Assembly (NCBI GenBank): GCA_050247155.1
Contig: JBFWUS010000005.1
Location: 1-64,000 of the forward strand
Reading direction: 5' to 3'
Origin: Mesorhizobium_G sp050247155
GTDB taxonomy: Bacteria; Pseudomonadota; Alphaproteobacteria; Rhizobiales; Rhizobiaceae
DNA length: 64,000 nt
Position numbers and translations under genes: made by a program. The notes below the pieces were generated by a model, which was given only the letters and a program-made list of their open reading frames with translations, was not told the DNA's origin and did not search any database. Of this stretch, positions 26,497 to 36,191 are shown one piece after another. Within the stretch, counting starts at the first letter, position 1; each line of letters begins with the position of its first letter.

Positions 26497-27870
26497 TTAT
26501 TCCGCCGCTTCGCTGTGCGCCGGCCGCGTGTTGCCCTTCTTCAGAAGCTCCGACACGAGGAACGCCAGCTCGATCGACTGGTCGGCATTGAGGCGCGGGT
26601 CGCAATGGGTGTGGTAGCGGTCTTGCAATTCCTCGGCCGTGATGGCGCGCGCGCCGCCGGTGCATTCGGTGACGTTCTTGCCGGTCATCTCGACATGGAT
26701 GCCGCCCGGATGCGTGCCCTCGGCGCGATGCACCTCGAAGAAGCTCTGCACTTCCTTGAGAATGCGGTCGAACGGGCGGGTCTTGTAGCCGGCGGCTGTG
26801 ATGGTGTTGCCGTGCATCGGATCGCAGGACCACACCACGCTGCGGCCTTCCTTCTTCACCGCGCGAATCAGTTTCGGCAGATGATCGCCCAGCTTGTCGG
26901 CGCCAAAACGTGCAATGAGGGTCAGCCGGCCGGGTTCGTTCTCCGGGTTCAGCGCGTCGATCAGGCGCAGCAAGCCGTCCGGCTCCAGCGATGGTCCGCA
27001 TTTGAGGCCGAGCGGGTTCTTGATGCCCCGGCAGAACTCGATATGCGCATGGTCGGGCTGGCGGGTACGGTCGCCGATCCAGATCATATGGCCGGATGTC
27101 GCGTACCAGTCGCCCGACGTCGAATCGACGCGCGTCAGCGCCTCTTCATAACCGAGCAGCAGCGCCTCGTGGCTGGTATAGAAGTCGGTCTCGCGCAGCG
27201 CGAAGTTCGTGTCCGACGTGATCCCGACGGCGCGCATGAAGTCCATCGTCTCGGTGATGCGGTTCGCCAGCGCCTCGTATTTTTCGCCCTGCGGGCTGTC
27301 AGCGACGAACCCCATCATCCATTTGTGGACGTTTTCCAGCGACGCGTAGCCGCCCTGGGCAAAGGCGCGCAGAAGATTCAGGGTCGCGGCCGACTGGCGG
27401 TAGGCCATTTCCTGCCGCGCCGGGTCCGGCACGCGCGACTTGGCGTCGAAGCCGGTGCCGTTGATGATGTCGCCGCGATAGCTCGGCAGGGTCAAGCCAT
27501 CGATCGTCTCCGTGTCGGACGAGCGCGGCTTGGCAAACTGTCCGGCGATGCGGCCGACCTTCACCACCGGCTGCGCGCCTGCGAAAGTCAGCACGACCGA
27601 CATCTGCAGGAACACACGGAAGAAGTCGCGGATGTTGTCGGCGCCGTGTTCGGCAAAACTTTCGGCGCAGTCGCCGCCCTGCAGCAGGAAGGCGTTGCCG
27701 GCCGCCACATTGGCGAGCTGCTTCTTCAGCTTGCGCGCCTCGCCCGCAAACACCAGCGGCGGGAAGGTCGCAAGGCGGCCTTCGACTTCCTTCAGTGCGG
27801 CGTCATCAGGATAGGACGGAACCTGTTGAATTGGTTTCGCTCTCCAGGAATCCGGCGTCCATTTGGTCAT
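26497..27870 (-). CDS. aroF: Class II 3-deoxy-7-phosphoheptulonate synthase
   Basis: First step of the shikimate pathway (PEP plus erythrose-4-phosphate). At 457 residues with MTKWTPDSWRAKPIQQVP at the start and LLQGGDCAESF near residue 60 it is the plant-like/type II enzyme, common in rhizobia. Metal and PEP-binding motifs (KCGPSLEPDGLL, WSCDPMHGNT) are intact. An ATG 12 bases upstream is also possible. It converges on the aminotransferase gene. Confidence 0.95.
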   Translation of the reverse strand: MTKWTPDSWRAKPIQQVPSYPDDAALKEVEGRLATFPPLVFAGEARKLKKQLANVAAGNAFLLQGGDCAESFAEHGADNIRDFFRVFLQMSVVLTFAGAQPVVKVGRIAGQFAKPRSSDTETIDGLTLPSYRGDIINGTGFDAKSRVPDPARQEMAYRQSAATLNLLRAFAQGGYASLENVHKWMMGFVADSPQGEKYEALANRITETMDFMRAVGITSDTNFALRETDFYTSHEALLLGYEEALTRVDSTSGDWYATSGHMIWIGDRTRQPDHAHIEFCRGIKNPLGLKCGPSLEPDGLLRLIDALNPENEPGRLTLIARFGADKLGDHLPKLIRAVKKEGRSVVWSCDPMHGNTITAAGYKTRPFDRILKEVQSFFEVHRAEGTHPGGIHVEMTGKNVTECTGGARAITAEELQDRYHTHCDPRLNADQSIELAFLVSELLKKGNTRPAHSEAAE

Positions 27871-27970
27871 CGTAGCACCCATGCGCGGCTGTCTTTGGCC
27901 GCATCGATCTCAAGTTGGCGGGTCTATAGCGGATGGTCTGGTGCTGCGCCAGCAAAGAGTGCCGGCTAGG

Positions 27971-29152
27971 CTACCCCTCGTCTGGACCGTACGGGTTGTC
28001 GATTATGCGCAGCAAGGCATTGGCGGCTTCTTCGCCGTCGTGCTGGCCGCGCACCCAGGCGTCCTCGAACTCGCCGCTGACCCAGGCCAGCCTTTCGCGC
28101 CGGCAAAGGTTTTCAAGATCGCCTTCGCGAACATAGCGAAACTTGCCGACGGTTTTGGCGAAGGGGAACAGCTCTCGGTTGCTCAGCACATGGGTCAGGC
28201 CGCGTCGCCGTTCGGTGTCACGCCGCCATGTCGCCAGGAAAATCTCAAGCAGGTCGGAGAGCCTCCTGCCGCGCGTCTCCGCGCATTCCAGAATATTGCC
28301 GATGAAAATGCGCGGTGCGCGGCGGTTGGCCGCGATAGCTGGGATGATACCGTCGACCAGAAGATGCGGCAGGATGCTGGTAAAAAAGCTGCCGGGTCCG
28401 AAGACGATGGCGTCCGCCGTTTCGATTGCCTCGAAGGCTGCTTCATTCGCCACCACGTCGCCGGCCGGTCCAAGCGCAACCGCCGAAATGCCCGTGGCAG
28501 ACTGGTCGTCATCCAGCGCGGTCACCCGATGCTGGCCAGAAATCAACCGGCCGTCACGCAAGGTGGCCGCGAGCTGGATGTCCGGCCGAACGGAAGCGGG
28601 CCACACCTGGCCTTCGATCGAACAAAGCTGGCGGAACACCGCGACTGCGGCGTTGATGTCGTCGTCCGCGGCCAAATAGGCGCCGGTCAGGATAAAGTTG
28701 CCGATCGAGCCGTTGCGGTAGTCGAAATCAGCCGGCGCGCTGCGGCCGAACAGATCGAGATAGGTCAGGATCGCATCGCGCAGCTCCGGCGCCATGCGTT
28801 GCAGCAAGGGATGCGCCCCTTGCGCATAAAATTCGAACTCCGAACGCGCCTCGTCATTGCCGAGAGCGCTGGACAGGCGAGCGTTGAAAATCTTCACCAC
28901 ATCGCCGGCCCGGCCTTCGCCATGCGCCATGGTCATCAGCGCCTGGCGGACGTCCCCGACGGGAAGCATGCGGAAGGTCTCGCGGATGGGTTTAGAGCTG
29001 CCGCCGCTGTCCCAGGCGGGCACGATGCGGGTCAGGTCCGCGCCGCGCCGGCTCAGCGCGATGTTGATGTTGCGGCAGGCGGTGCCACCGGAAAACAGCA
29101 CGATGCGCGGTCGTTCGACCGCCTGCGCGGCGTCATTGCCGCCCACTACCAT
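27971..29152 (-). CDS. CofD/YvcK-like protein
   Basis: A 393-residue protein whose N-terminus (RIVLFSGGTACRNINIALS, AWDSGGSSKPIRE) and middle (VFGPGSFFTSILPHLL, RAPRIFIGNI) match the CofD/YvcK fold. CofD transfers lactyl-phosphate in F420 synthesis; YvcK/GlmR is a UDP-GlcNAc-binding regulator of carbon flux. No F420 genes are seen nearby, so a YvcK-like or other role is more likely. It ends 3 bp from the gor start region on the same strand. Confidence 0.8.
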   Translation of the reverse strand: MVVGGNDAAQAVERPRIVLFSGGTACRNINIALSRRGADLTRIVPAWDSGGSSKPIRETFRMLPVGDVRQALMTMAHGEGRAGDVVKIFNARLSSALGNDEARSEFEFYAQGAHPLLQRMAPELRDAILTYLDLFGRSAPADFDYRNGSIGNFILTGAYLAADDDINAAVAVFRQLCSIEGQVWPASVRPDIQLAATLRDGRLISGQHRVTALDDDQSATGISAVALGPAGDVVANEAAFEAIETADAIVFGPGSFFTSILPHLLVDGIIPAIAANRRAPRIFIGNILECAETRGRRLSDLLEIFLATWRRDTERRRGLTHVLSNRELFPFAKTVGKFRYVREGDLENLCRRERLAWVSGEFEDAWVRGQHDGEEAANALLRIIDNPYGPDEG

Positions 29153-29155
29153 GCG

Positions 29156-30544
29156 CTACACTCGCTCGCCGTGCTTCAGCCGATAGCTCGGCTGGTACAT
29201 CGTCACCAGCTCTTCGGCCGCCGTCGGGTGGATTGCCATGGTGCGGTCGAACTCTTCCTTGGTCAGCCCCGCCTTCAGGATGATGCCTAGCAACTGCGCC
29301 ATTTCACCCGCGTCAGGTCCCAACACATGCGCGCCGAGCACCAGTCCGGTCTGGCCATCGACCACCAGCTTCAGCAGCATCTTTTCGTCCCGGCCCGCAA
29401 GGATGTTGCGCATCGGCCGAAAATGCGCGCGATAGACGTCGACAAGATTGAAGCGCTTGCCGGCGGCTTCCTCGGTCAGGCCGACCGTTCCGATCTCCGG
29501 CTGCGAAAACACCGCCGTCGCCACCACCTGATGGTCGGGCTCGGTCGGATTGTTCTTGAACGCCGTTTCGACAAAGCACATTGCCTCGTGGATGGCGACT
29601 GGCGTCAATTGCACGCGATCGGTCACGTCCCCGACTGCCCAGATGTTGCGGACATTGGTGCGCGAATATTCGTCGACGAGAATCTCGCCGAGCTTGCCGA
29701 CTTCCACACCCGCAGCCTCAAGCCCCAGGCCTTCGGTGTTGGGTTTCCTGCCCAGCGCCAGCATGACCTGATCGACCACGCGTGTGGTGCCGTCCGATAG
29801 GTAGCTCTCTAGCTTGCCGTCAGGCCGCTTCACCACTTCGCGCTGCATGGTCTGGCAAAGAATATGGATGCCCTTCTTTTCCATCGCTTCGTGCAGCAGG
29901 CGCCGGAGGTCATGGTCAAAACGGCTGAGAATTTCTGCGCCGCGATAGATCAGTGTAACGTCGACCCCTAGCCCATGGAAAATATTAGCGAATTCGACAG
30001 CGATATAGCCACCGCCCTCGATCAGGATCGAACCGGGAAGCTTTTCCAGATAGAAAGCTTCGTTCGATGAGATGCAGTGCTCGTGCCCCGGCAGAGCCGG
30101 ATGGCCGGCGGGCCGGCCGCCGGTCGCGATCAGGATTTGATCGGCGGTCACCGTGCGGTCTTCCGCCTCGAGGCGGATTGTGTGCGCATCGACGAGGGTG
30201 GCGCGCGAGGCAAAGGCAGTGCCTCCTGCCTTCTCGATGCCGTTTTGGTAAATCGCTTCGAGCCGCGCGATCTCCTTGTCCTTGTTAGCAATCAGCGTCG
30301 GCCAGTCGAATTTGGCCGGCGGCACGCTCCAGCCGTAGCCCGCTGCATCCTCGAAGGCTTCCGAAAATTGCGAGGCATAGACGAAAAGTTTTTTCGGCAC
30401 GCAGCCCCGGATCACGCAGGTTCCGCCGAATCGATATTCTTCCGCGATCGCCACACGCTTGCCGAGTCCGGCTGTGACACGCGCAGCCCTCACGCCGCCC
30501 GAGCCGCCGCCAATGACGAAGAGGTCATAGTCGTAGTTCGTCAT
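29156..30544 (-). CDS. gor: Glutathione-disulfide reductase
   Basis: NADPH- and FAD-dependent reduction of glutathione disulfide. The 462-residue protein has the FAD GGGSGGVRAAR loop at 12-22, redox cysteines C43 and C48 in GTCVIRGCVPKK, an NADPH-binding domain in the middle and the catalytic C-terminal HPTAAEE with His439. It is divergent from the 25-residue membrane protein gene. Confidence 0.96.
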   Translation of the reverse strand: MTNYDYDLFVIGGGSGGVRAARVTAGLGKRVAIAEEYRFGGTCVIRGCVPKKLFVYASQFSEAFEDAAGYGWSVPPAKFDWPTLIANKDKEIARLEAIYQNGIEKAGGTAFASRATLVDAHTIRLEAEDRTVTADQILIATGGRPAGHPALPGHEHCISSNEAFYLEKLPGSILIEGGGYIAVEFANIFHGLGVDVTLIYRGAEILSRFDHDLRRLLHEAMEKKGIHILCQTMQREVVKRPDGKLESYLSDGTTRVVDQVMLALGRKPNTEGLGLEAAGVEVGKLGEILVDEYSRTNVRNIWAVGDVTDRVQLTPVAIHEAMCFVETAFKNNPTEPDHQVVATAVFSQPEIGTVGLTEEAAGKRFNLVDVYRAHFRPMRNILAGRDEKMLLKLVVDGQTGLVLGAHVLGPDAGEMAQLLGIILKAGLTKEEFDRTMAIHPTAAEELVTMYQPSYRLKHGERV

Positions 30545-30683
30545 CCGCGGACTCTCCGATTCCAGGTCAGTGATAGTGCATCACGCTATCGCTTAGAAGG
30601 GCGAGCATCTGGACCACGCGTCGAAGCGGAACCGCCGGAAAACACGGGCGTTGTTTCCTCGGGTCTTAGATAGGAGTTCGATA

Positions 30684-30761
30684 ATGGGCCGTTCAATTCT
30701 GCTTTGGCTTCTCGGAGTGCCGATCCCCATTATCATCCTACTCTGGTTGTTCTGGAACTGA
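30684..30761 (+). CDS. 25-residue membrane protein
   Basis: ATG 30684 is preceded by AGGAG 7 bases upstream and encodes MGRSILLWLLGVP followed by a hydrophobic stretch ending LLWLFWN. The whole product is one membrane helix. Near-identical tiny proteins (MGR.ILLWL.G.PIPI) are, from memory, widespread in proteobacteria without known function. It stands alone between gor and the M23 peptidase. Confidence 0.65.
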   Translation: MGRSILLWLLGVPIPIIILLWLFWN

Positions 30762-30868
30762 CCGTTTCGCATTGATTGGTTACCGAGCGACGCGGTCAAG
30801 CAAAGCTTTGTTAACCCTAACAGTGTGTAATCAACCCAATTCGTCGCATGGTCTGATTGGGTTGCGCC

Positions 30869-32149
30869 GTGAAGTCTTCAGGTCAGTCGAGCGTCTTCGG
30901 ACGCCGCAAAGAGCCTCACACGATTATTATCGCCCGTGGTGACGAGCTTCGCCACTTCATTGTCCGACCGTGGCTCCTGGCCTTTATCGGTTCCCTATTT
31001 GCAGCCATCGCTATCGGTTATCTTGTAGCGACGACATATCTGGTTCTGAGGGACGATCTCATCGGTGCATCCATCGCGCGGCAAGCCCGCATGCAACAGG
31101 CATATGAAGATCGCATTTCGGCGCTGCGTGCGCAGGTGGATCGGATTACCAGCAGGCAGTTGCTGGACCAACAGTTGGTTGAAACCAAAGTCGGCGAACT
31201 GCTGCAGCGCCAAAGCGAACTCACCCAAAGGCATAACAGTCTAGGCCCGACCGGGGGCGATTCGGCCAATGGCGCCGCATCGACCGCTACACCGGTGGCA
31301 AAGCCGGAAACTCGCGCCAAGCTGGATGATTTCGTTGACGAGTCGGTTACCGCGCTTGGCTATGCAGGCGCCGACTCGACGGCCGCCCCGTTCGCACTCT
31401 GGGCAACCCGCAAAGACAACTCCAAAGCGATCTCGTCCGCCGATCGAGCGGACATCATGTTTGTCGCCATCAACCGCTCGTTGCGCACGATCGAGGCCGA
31501 CCAGATGAACCGGATCGAATCGCTCGCCGACAATGCGTACGAAACGGCGGAAGCAATTGGCGACGCGCTCGAATCCGCCGGTTTGAAAGTGAACGCCGAC
31601 TTCGACAAGGCGGCCGTCGGCGGACCTTTGGTGCCGATCGCTTCGACCGCCTTGTTCGATACCAAGGTCAAGGAACTCGACGAGGCTTTAGGCACGCTCG
31701 ACGCACTGAAACGTGAGGTCCGCCAACTCCCGATCGCGAACCCAGGAAAGGAATGGTCCGTATCGAGCACTTTCGGTGTTCGCAAGGATCCGTTGCTTGG
31801 AACGCCCGCGCTGCATTCAGGCATGGATTTTCGTGCGCCTACGGGTGCTCCGATCAAAGCGACCGCCAACGGCATCGTGACGAAATCGGGTTGGAATGGC
31901 GGTTACGGACGGATGGTCGAGATTGACCACGGAAACGGGCTCTCCAGCCGCTTTGCACATATGAGCAAGGTGCTCGTTCGGGAAGGTGAACGTATCAAGA
32001 CCGGCGATGTCGTCGGCTTGGTGGGGTCGAGCGGTCGCTCGACCGGCCCCCACCTTCATTATGAAATCCGCAAATACGGCGCTGCGATCGATCCGCTGCG
32101 CTTCATCAAAGCCGGCAAGCAGATCGATCGCTATATGGCCGCGCTTTAA
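30869..32149 (+). CDS. M23 family metallopeptidase (LytM domain)
   Basis: A 426-residue inner-membrane peptidase or amidase activator. A cytoplasmic start, one membrane helix (LLAFIGSLFAAIAIGYLVATTYL), a coiled coil (about 70-125), a linker, then the LytM domain with all zinc ligands H316, D320 and HLH at 395-397, plus FAHMSK. The start is taken as GTG 30869 (KSSGQSSVFGRRKEPH); a TTG four codons upstream is possible. Intact ligands argue for a real endopeptidase. Its stop overlaps the convergent thrS stop by 4 bases. Confidence 0.9.
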   Translation: MKSSGQSSVFGRRKEPHTIIIARGDELRHFIVRPWLLAFIGSLFAAIAIGYLVATTYLVLRDDLIGASIARQARMQQAYEDRISALRAQVDRITSRQLLDQQLVETKVGELLQRQSELTQRHNSLGPTGGDSANGAASTATPVAKPETRAKLDDFVDESVTALGYAGADSTAAPFALWATRKDNSKAISSADRADIMFVAINRSLRTIEADQMNRIESLADNAYETAEAIGDALESAGLKVNADFDKAAVGGPLVPIASTALFDTKVKELDEALGTLDALKREVRQLPIANPGKEWSVSSTFGVRKDPLLGTPALHSGMDFRAPTGAPIKATANGIVTKSGWNGGYGRMVEIDHGNGLSSRFAHMSKVLVREGERIKTGDVVGLVGSSGRSTGPHLHYEIRKYGAAIDPLRFIKAGKQIDRYMAAL

Positions 32150-34131
32150 GCAGTCGCCAACCGCTTGAGATCAGGCGGTGTCGCCTCGTCGACCAGCGCC
32201 GCAATGGCTGCGTCCAGCGACATCGATTCCTGGTCGCGCGATCCCAGCCGGCGGATGTTGACGGTCGCCTCCTCGGCTTCGCGGCGGCCGCAGACCAGCA
32301 ACACCGGCACCTTGGCCAGGCTGTGCTCGCGAACCTTGTAGTTGATCTTCTCGTTGCGCAGATCGACCTCGGTCGACAGGCCGGCCGCCTTGAGCTTTTT
32401 GACGACTGAGGCTGCGTACGCATCGGCGTCTGACGTGATCGTCGCAACCACCACCTGTACCGGCGCGAACCAGAGCGGGACGTGGCCCGAAAAGTTTTCC
32501 AGCAAGATGCCAAGGAAGCGCTCAAGCGAACCGCAGATGGCTCGATGCACCATTACCGGCTGCTTCTTTTCCGAATCCGCCCCGATGTAGAAAGCGCCGA
32601 AACGCTCCGGCAGGTTGAAATCGACCTGCGTCGTGCCGCATTGCCACTCGCGGCCGATGGCGTCACGCAGCGTATACTCGAACTTCGGCCCGTAGAACGT
32701 GCCCTCACCTTCGTTGATGCCTGTCTTGATGCGGTTATCCTCGCGCGCCATGCGTTCCAGCGACCGCTTCAGAATTTCCTCGGCGTGGTCCCACATCGCG
32801 TCGGTGCCGACGCGCTTTTCAGGCCGCGTCGCCAGTTTGACGACCACCTCTTCGAAACCGAAGTCCTTGTAGACCGACATCATCAGGTCGTTGATCTTCA
32901 GAATTTCCGCTTCGAGTTGGTCCTCTGTGCAGAAGATGTGTGCATCGTCCTGCGTAAAGGCCCGCACACGCATCAGACCATGCAGCGCACCCGAGGCTTC
33001 GTAGCGATGCACATTGCCAAACTCGGCAAGACGGATCGGCAAATCGCGATAGGATTTCAGCCCGTGCTTGAATATCTGGACGTGACCCGGGCAGTTCATC
33101 GGCTTGAGCGCGAAGATGCGCTGATCGGCCTCGGGGTCATCGGGGTGCGTGAAGGCATGCGCCGACTTCACCGCGAACATGTTCTCCTGGTACCAGCCCC
33201 AGTGGCCCGACGTCTCCCACAGCGATTTGTCCAGCACCTGCGGCGCGTTGACTTCCTGATAGTCGTCGCCCAGCCGCCGTCGCATATAGGCAACGAGATT
33301 CTGGAACATCTTCCAGCCCTTGGCGTGCCAGAACACGACGCCCGGCCCCTCCTCCTGGAAATGGAACAGGTCCATCTCACGGCCGAGGCGGCGGTGGTCA
33401 CGCTTTTCCGCCTCTTCCAGCATGTGCAGGTAGGCATCCAGCTCGGCCTGCTCGGCCCACGCCGTACCGTAAATGCGCGTCAGCATCGGATTATTGGGAT
33501 TGCCGCGCCAGTACGCGCCGGCGACTTTCATCAGCTTGAAGGCGTTGCCGATCTGGCCGGTGGAGGCCATGTGCGGCCCGCGGCACAGATCGAACCAGTC
33601 TCCCTGGCTGTAGATCTTGAGATCCTGGCCTTCCGGAATCGCGTCGACCAGTTCGACCTTGTACATTTCGCCCTTGTCGCGAAACACCTTTCGCGCCTTG
33701 TCGCGATCCCAGACTTCCTTGGTGAAAGGCTTGTTGCGCCCGATGATCTCGCGCATCTTCTTCTCGATGACGGGAAAATCGTCCGGCGTGAATGGCTGGT
33801 TGCGCGCGAAATCGTAATAGAATCCGTTGTCAATCACCGGTCCGATGGTCACCTGCGTGCCGGGCCAAAGCTCCTGCACGGCTTCAGCCAGCACATGCGC
33901 CGCGTCGTGGCGGATCAGCTCCAACGCGCGCGGGTCCGAGCGCGTGACGATCTCGACGTTGCCGGAAGTCTTCAGCGGATCGGACAGATCGCGCAGCTCA
34001 CCGTCGAGGGTGTAGGCGACAGCCTTCTTCGCCAGCGACTTCGAAATGGATTCCGCCAGCGCGGCGCCCGTCATCGCCGCATCGTAGTCGCGGACGGAGC
34101 CATCGGGAAATGTGAGGGAAACGTTTGGCAT
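32146..34131 (-). CDS. thrS: Threonyl-tRNA synthetase
   Basis: Class II synthetase of 661 residues with N-terminal TGS domain (PNVSLTFPDGSV), editing domain (RHDAAHVLAEAV), catalytic core with zinc ligands (MNCPGH and the later His residues), class II motif 3 (AICGSLERFLG) and the anticodon-binding domain at the end. Length and domains are complete. Confidence 0.97.
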   Translation of the reverse strand: MPNVSLTFPDGSVRDYDAAMTGAALAESISKSLAKKAVAYTLDGELRDLSDPLKTSGNVEIVTRSDPRALELIRHDAAHVLAEAVQELWPGTQVTIGPVIDNGFYYDFARNQPFTPDDFPVIEKKMREIIGRNKPFTKEVWDRDKARKVFRDKGEMYKVELVDAIPEGQDLKIYSQGDWFDLCRGPHMASTGQIGNAFKLMKVAGAYWRGNPNNPMLTRIYGTAWAEQAELDAYLHMLEEAEKRDHRRLGREMDLFHFQEEGPGVVFWHAKGWKMFQNLVAYMRRRLGDDYQEVNAPQVLDKSLWETSGHWGWYQENMFAVKSAHAFTHPDDPEADQRIFALKPMNCPGHVQIFKHGLKSYRDLPIRLAEFGNVHRYEASGALHGLMRVRAFTQDDAHIFCTEDQLEAEILKINDLMMSVYKDFGFEEVVVKLATRPEKRVGTDAMWDHAEEILKRSLERMAREDNRIKTGINEGEGTFYGPKFEYTLRDAIGREWQCGTTQVDFNLPERFGAFYIGADSEKKQPVMVHRAICGSLERFLGILLENFSGHVPLWFAPVQVVVATITSDADAYAASVVKKLKAAGLSTEVDLRNEKINYKVREHSLAKVPVLLVCGRREAEEATVNIRRLGSRDQESMSLDAAIAALVDEATPPDLKRLATA

Positions 34132-34309
34132 GTTATTCTCCTATCCAGTCCCGCATACGAGCGCGGGTGGTGATTGGGCCGGATCAAGTACGGGCGAGCG
34201 GGCTTTTAGCAGGGAAAAGCGGGGCGTAAAGCTGAATTCATCGCGAAACCGCAGATCGACGCGCAGCCATTCGCCTTCGTGCAAGCTCGGGTCCGGACGA
34301 ATCTTGCGG

Positions 34310-35500
34310 TCAGCGGGCGTCGATCGCAATGCAGTCGAACTGGCGACGTTTCAGAACAGCACACGCCTTTTTCGCTTCGCTGGCATTATTGAATCCAGCA
34401 AAACGAGCGCGATACAAAGCGTGACCATTGGCCTTCGAGGTCTGTTCGATGCGAGCTGCAGCGTGTTCCTGAATCGACCGGACAATGTCGTTGGTCTGCG
34501 ATAGAAGCTGCCTCGCCGCTGCCTGGCTGGGTACAGCTCCGATCTGGATTTGCCATCCGGAAAGTCGTTCCGGCACAGCCGGTCCGCCGTCACCCTGTTC
34601 AATCAAGGCATCGTTGTCCTGAACATCAGCGTTAGGCCGTGCGGGCACATTCATTGCGATTTCAGGCTGACGGTCGCTTACGCCGGGCTGGCCAAATTCC
34701 AACAAGAGCGCGGCCATGAGATCGTCGCGCTTTCGGGCTGTCTTCCCTCCAAGCACGACCCCAATCAGGCGCCGTCCGTCCACCAACTGCGAAGTCGCAA
34801 TATTGTAGCCGGACTTATCAGTGAAACCGGTCTTGATGCCATCGACGCCATCCGTTCGATACATCAGGTTGTTATGACCCTTTAGCAATTTACCGCGGAA
34901 GGTGAAGGACGGTTGCGAGAACAGCAGAAACTCGCGAGGAAAATCGCGCTGCAGAGCAAGACCCAGCAAGGCCATATCACGCGCCGTCGTCATCTGCTTG
35001 CGATTGTTGGTCAATCCGGATGGACTGGAAAAGACCGTGTTCTTCAAGCCAAGTTGCTTGCCCCGTCGCGTCATCACGCGGGCGAATGCGGCTTCGGAGC
35101 CTGAAAAATGCTCGGCAACAGCCGTGGCCGCGTCATTGGCTGAGATGATGATCATGCCATCGACCGCCTCGCGGACCGTGATCGTGGTGCCAGGCTTGAG
35201 CCACAGCTTCGTGGGAATCTTTGTGGATGCGTTGCGCGAGACCTTTATCTCGTCGTCCCAACTAATGCGACCGGCGCTGATAGCCTCGAACGTTAGGTAG
35301 AGAGTCATCATCTTAGCGAGCGATGCGGGCGGGCGCAGAGCGCTGCCCGCTTCTTCACCAAGAAACACGCCGCGCTCTGCGTCGAGTACTGCCCACGACG
35401 TCTGGGCAGCGAGCGCGCAAGCGGGGAAAAGAACAGCGAGAATGATGACCATCAGCGCACGAAAGTTTCGCGCGTTTTGCACTGCACTCGACCTTGACAT
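34310..35500 (-). CDS. D-alanyl-D-alanine carboxypeptidase with C-terminal SPOR domain
   Basis: A 396-residue S11 peptidase with signal peptide (cleavage near ALAAQ), SLAK at 60-63, SAN at 120-122 and KTG in GIKTGFTDKSG. In place of a PBP5 C-terminal domain it has a linker and a SPOR repeat (WQIQIGAVPSQAAARQLL ... ARFAGFNNASEAKKAC), which should target it to division septa. ATG 35500 has GAGG 5 bases upstream. A second DD-carboxypeptidase at 10872-12026 lacks the SPOR tail. Confidence 0.93.
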   Translation of the reverse strand: MSRSSAVQNARNFRALMVIILAVLFPACALAAQTSWAVLDAERGVFLGEEAGSALRPPASLAKMMTLYLTFEAISAGRISWDDEIKVSRNASTKIPTKLWLKPGTTITVREAVDGMIIISANDAATAVAEHFSGSEAAFARVMTRRGKQLGLKNTVFSSPSGLTNNRKQMTTARDMALLGLALQRDFPREFLLFSQPSFTFRGKLLKGHNNLMYRTDGVDGIKTGFTDKSGYNIATSQLVDGRRLIGVVLGGKTARKRDDLMAALLLEFGQPGVSDRQPEIAMNVPARPNADVQDNDALIEQGDGGPAVPERLSGWQIQIGAVPSQAAARQLLSQTNDIVRSIQEHAAARIEQTSKANGHALYRARFAGFNNASEAKKACAVLKRRQFDCIAIDAR

Positions 35501-35598
35501 CAAACCTCGCAGAGAGCGGCCCACCGCAACGACAATCGTAGGCAAATTGTTAAGGACCGATAAACGAATTCCTAAACAACAGATGTGCCAGTCGCGCT

Positions 35599-35964
35599 TC
35601 AATCTTGGACCTTGTGTCCTTTCCGCGCCACCGCCGCATAACGCCACGGCGTGAACCAGCGGTAGCGGATTTCCAATTCGACGGGTACGCGGTCGATGCC
35701 ATGCGTGCCCCATGGCCCGCAGCGCATGACACGGAAAAGCCCCATCCAGCCGCCGGCCCACAGACCATGGCGGGCGATGGCTTCATAGGCATATTCCGAG
35801 CATGTAGGCAGATGCCGGCAATGGTTGCCGACGAAACCGGACAGGGTCAGTTGATAGAGACGTACTAGCGAAGTGCCCATCAAGCGGCCTGGCGTGTGGG
35901 GCCACGGCCCTTCCCAATTGCGGGAGAAGCTCTTCTTCTTGTCGTGATGCGCGTGGTCGTGCAC
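35599..35964 (-). CDS. yidD: Membrane protein insertion efficiency factor YidD
   Basis: A 121-residue protein with the family core LYQLTLSGFVGNHCRHLPTC, SEYAYEAI and RVMRCGPWG. A His-rich N-terminal extension (MHDHAHHDKKK) precedes it. YidD assists YidC-dependent insertion at the inner membrane. In related genomes it commonly sits next to the Fe-S scaffold gene that is here 2 kb away. Confidence 0.93.
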   Translation of the reverse strand: MHDHAHHDKKKSFSRNWEGPWPHTPGRLMGTSLVRLYQLTLSGFVGNHCRHLPTCSEYAYEAIARHGLWAGGWMGLFRVMRCGPWGTHGIDRVPVELEIRYRWFTPWRYAAVARKGHKVQD

Positions 35965-36191
35965 AGGTTTCCTGCTGGATCGAGGTGCGGATAATAGGGC
36001 TACGTTGCCGCGGATTCGAGTCCGCGCTGCGGTCTTTGCAACAGACCGTCAATCCGAAGTGAACAGTGAGTGCTGGCTGGTCGCTTTGAATTGGTCAGCG
36101 CGGCGGCCTATTTAGGCGTCGAGAGCGCCGATACACTGGCTGAACAAAATCGCGCCCGGCCATACCGGATTTCCCGCGGATAGAGACCACC

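Noticed and set aside
32482..34173. A 563-codon plus-strand open frame
   Set aside because: It is antisense to thrS and has no domain; a shadow of the synthetase gene.
36010..36025. tRNA T-arm-like GCGGATTCGAGTCCGC between yidD and the LLM gene
   Set aside because: No acceptor, D or anticodon stems fit around it, so it is only a chance hairpin.
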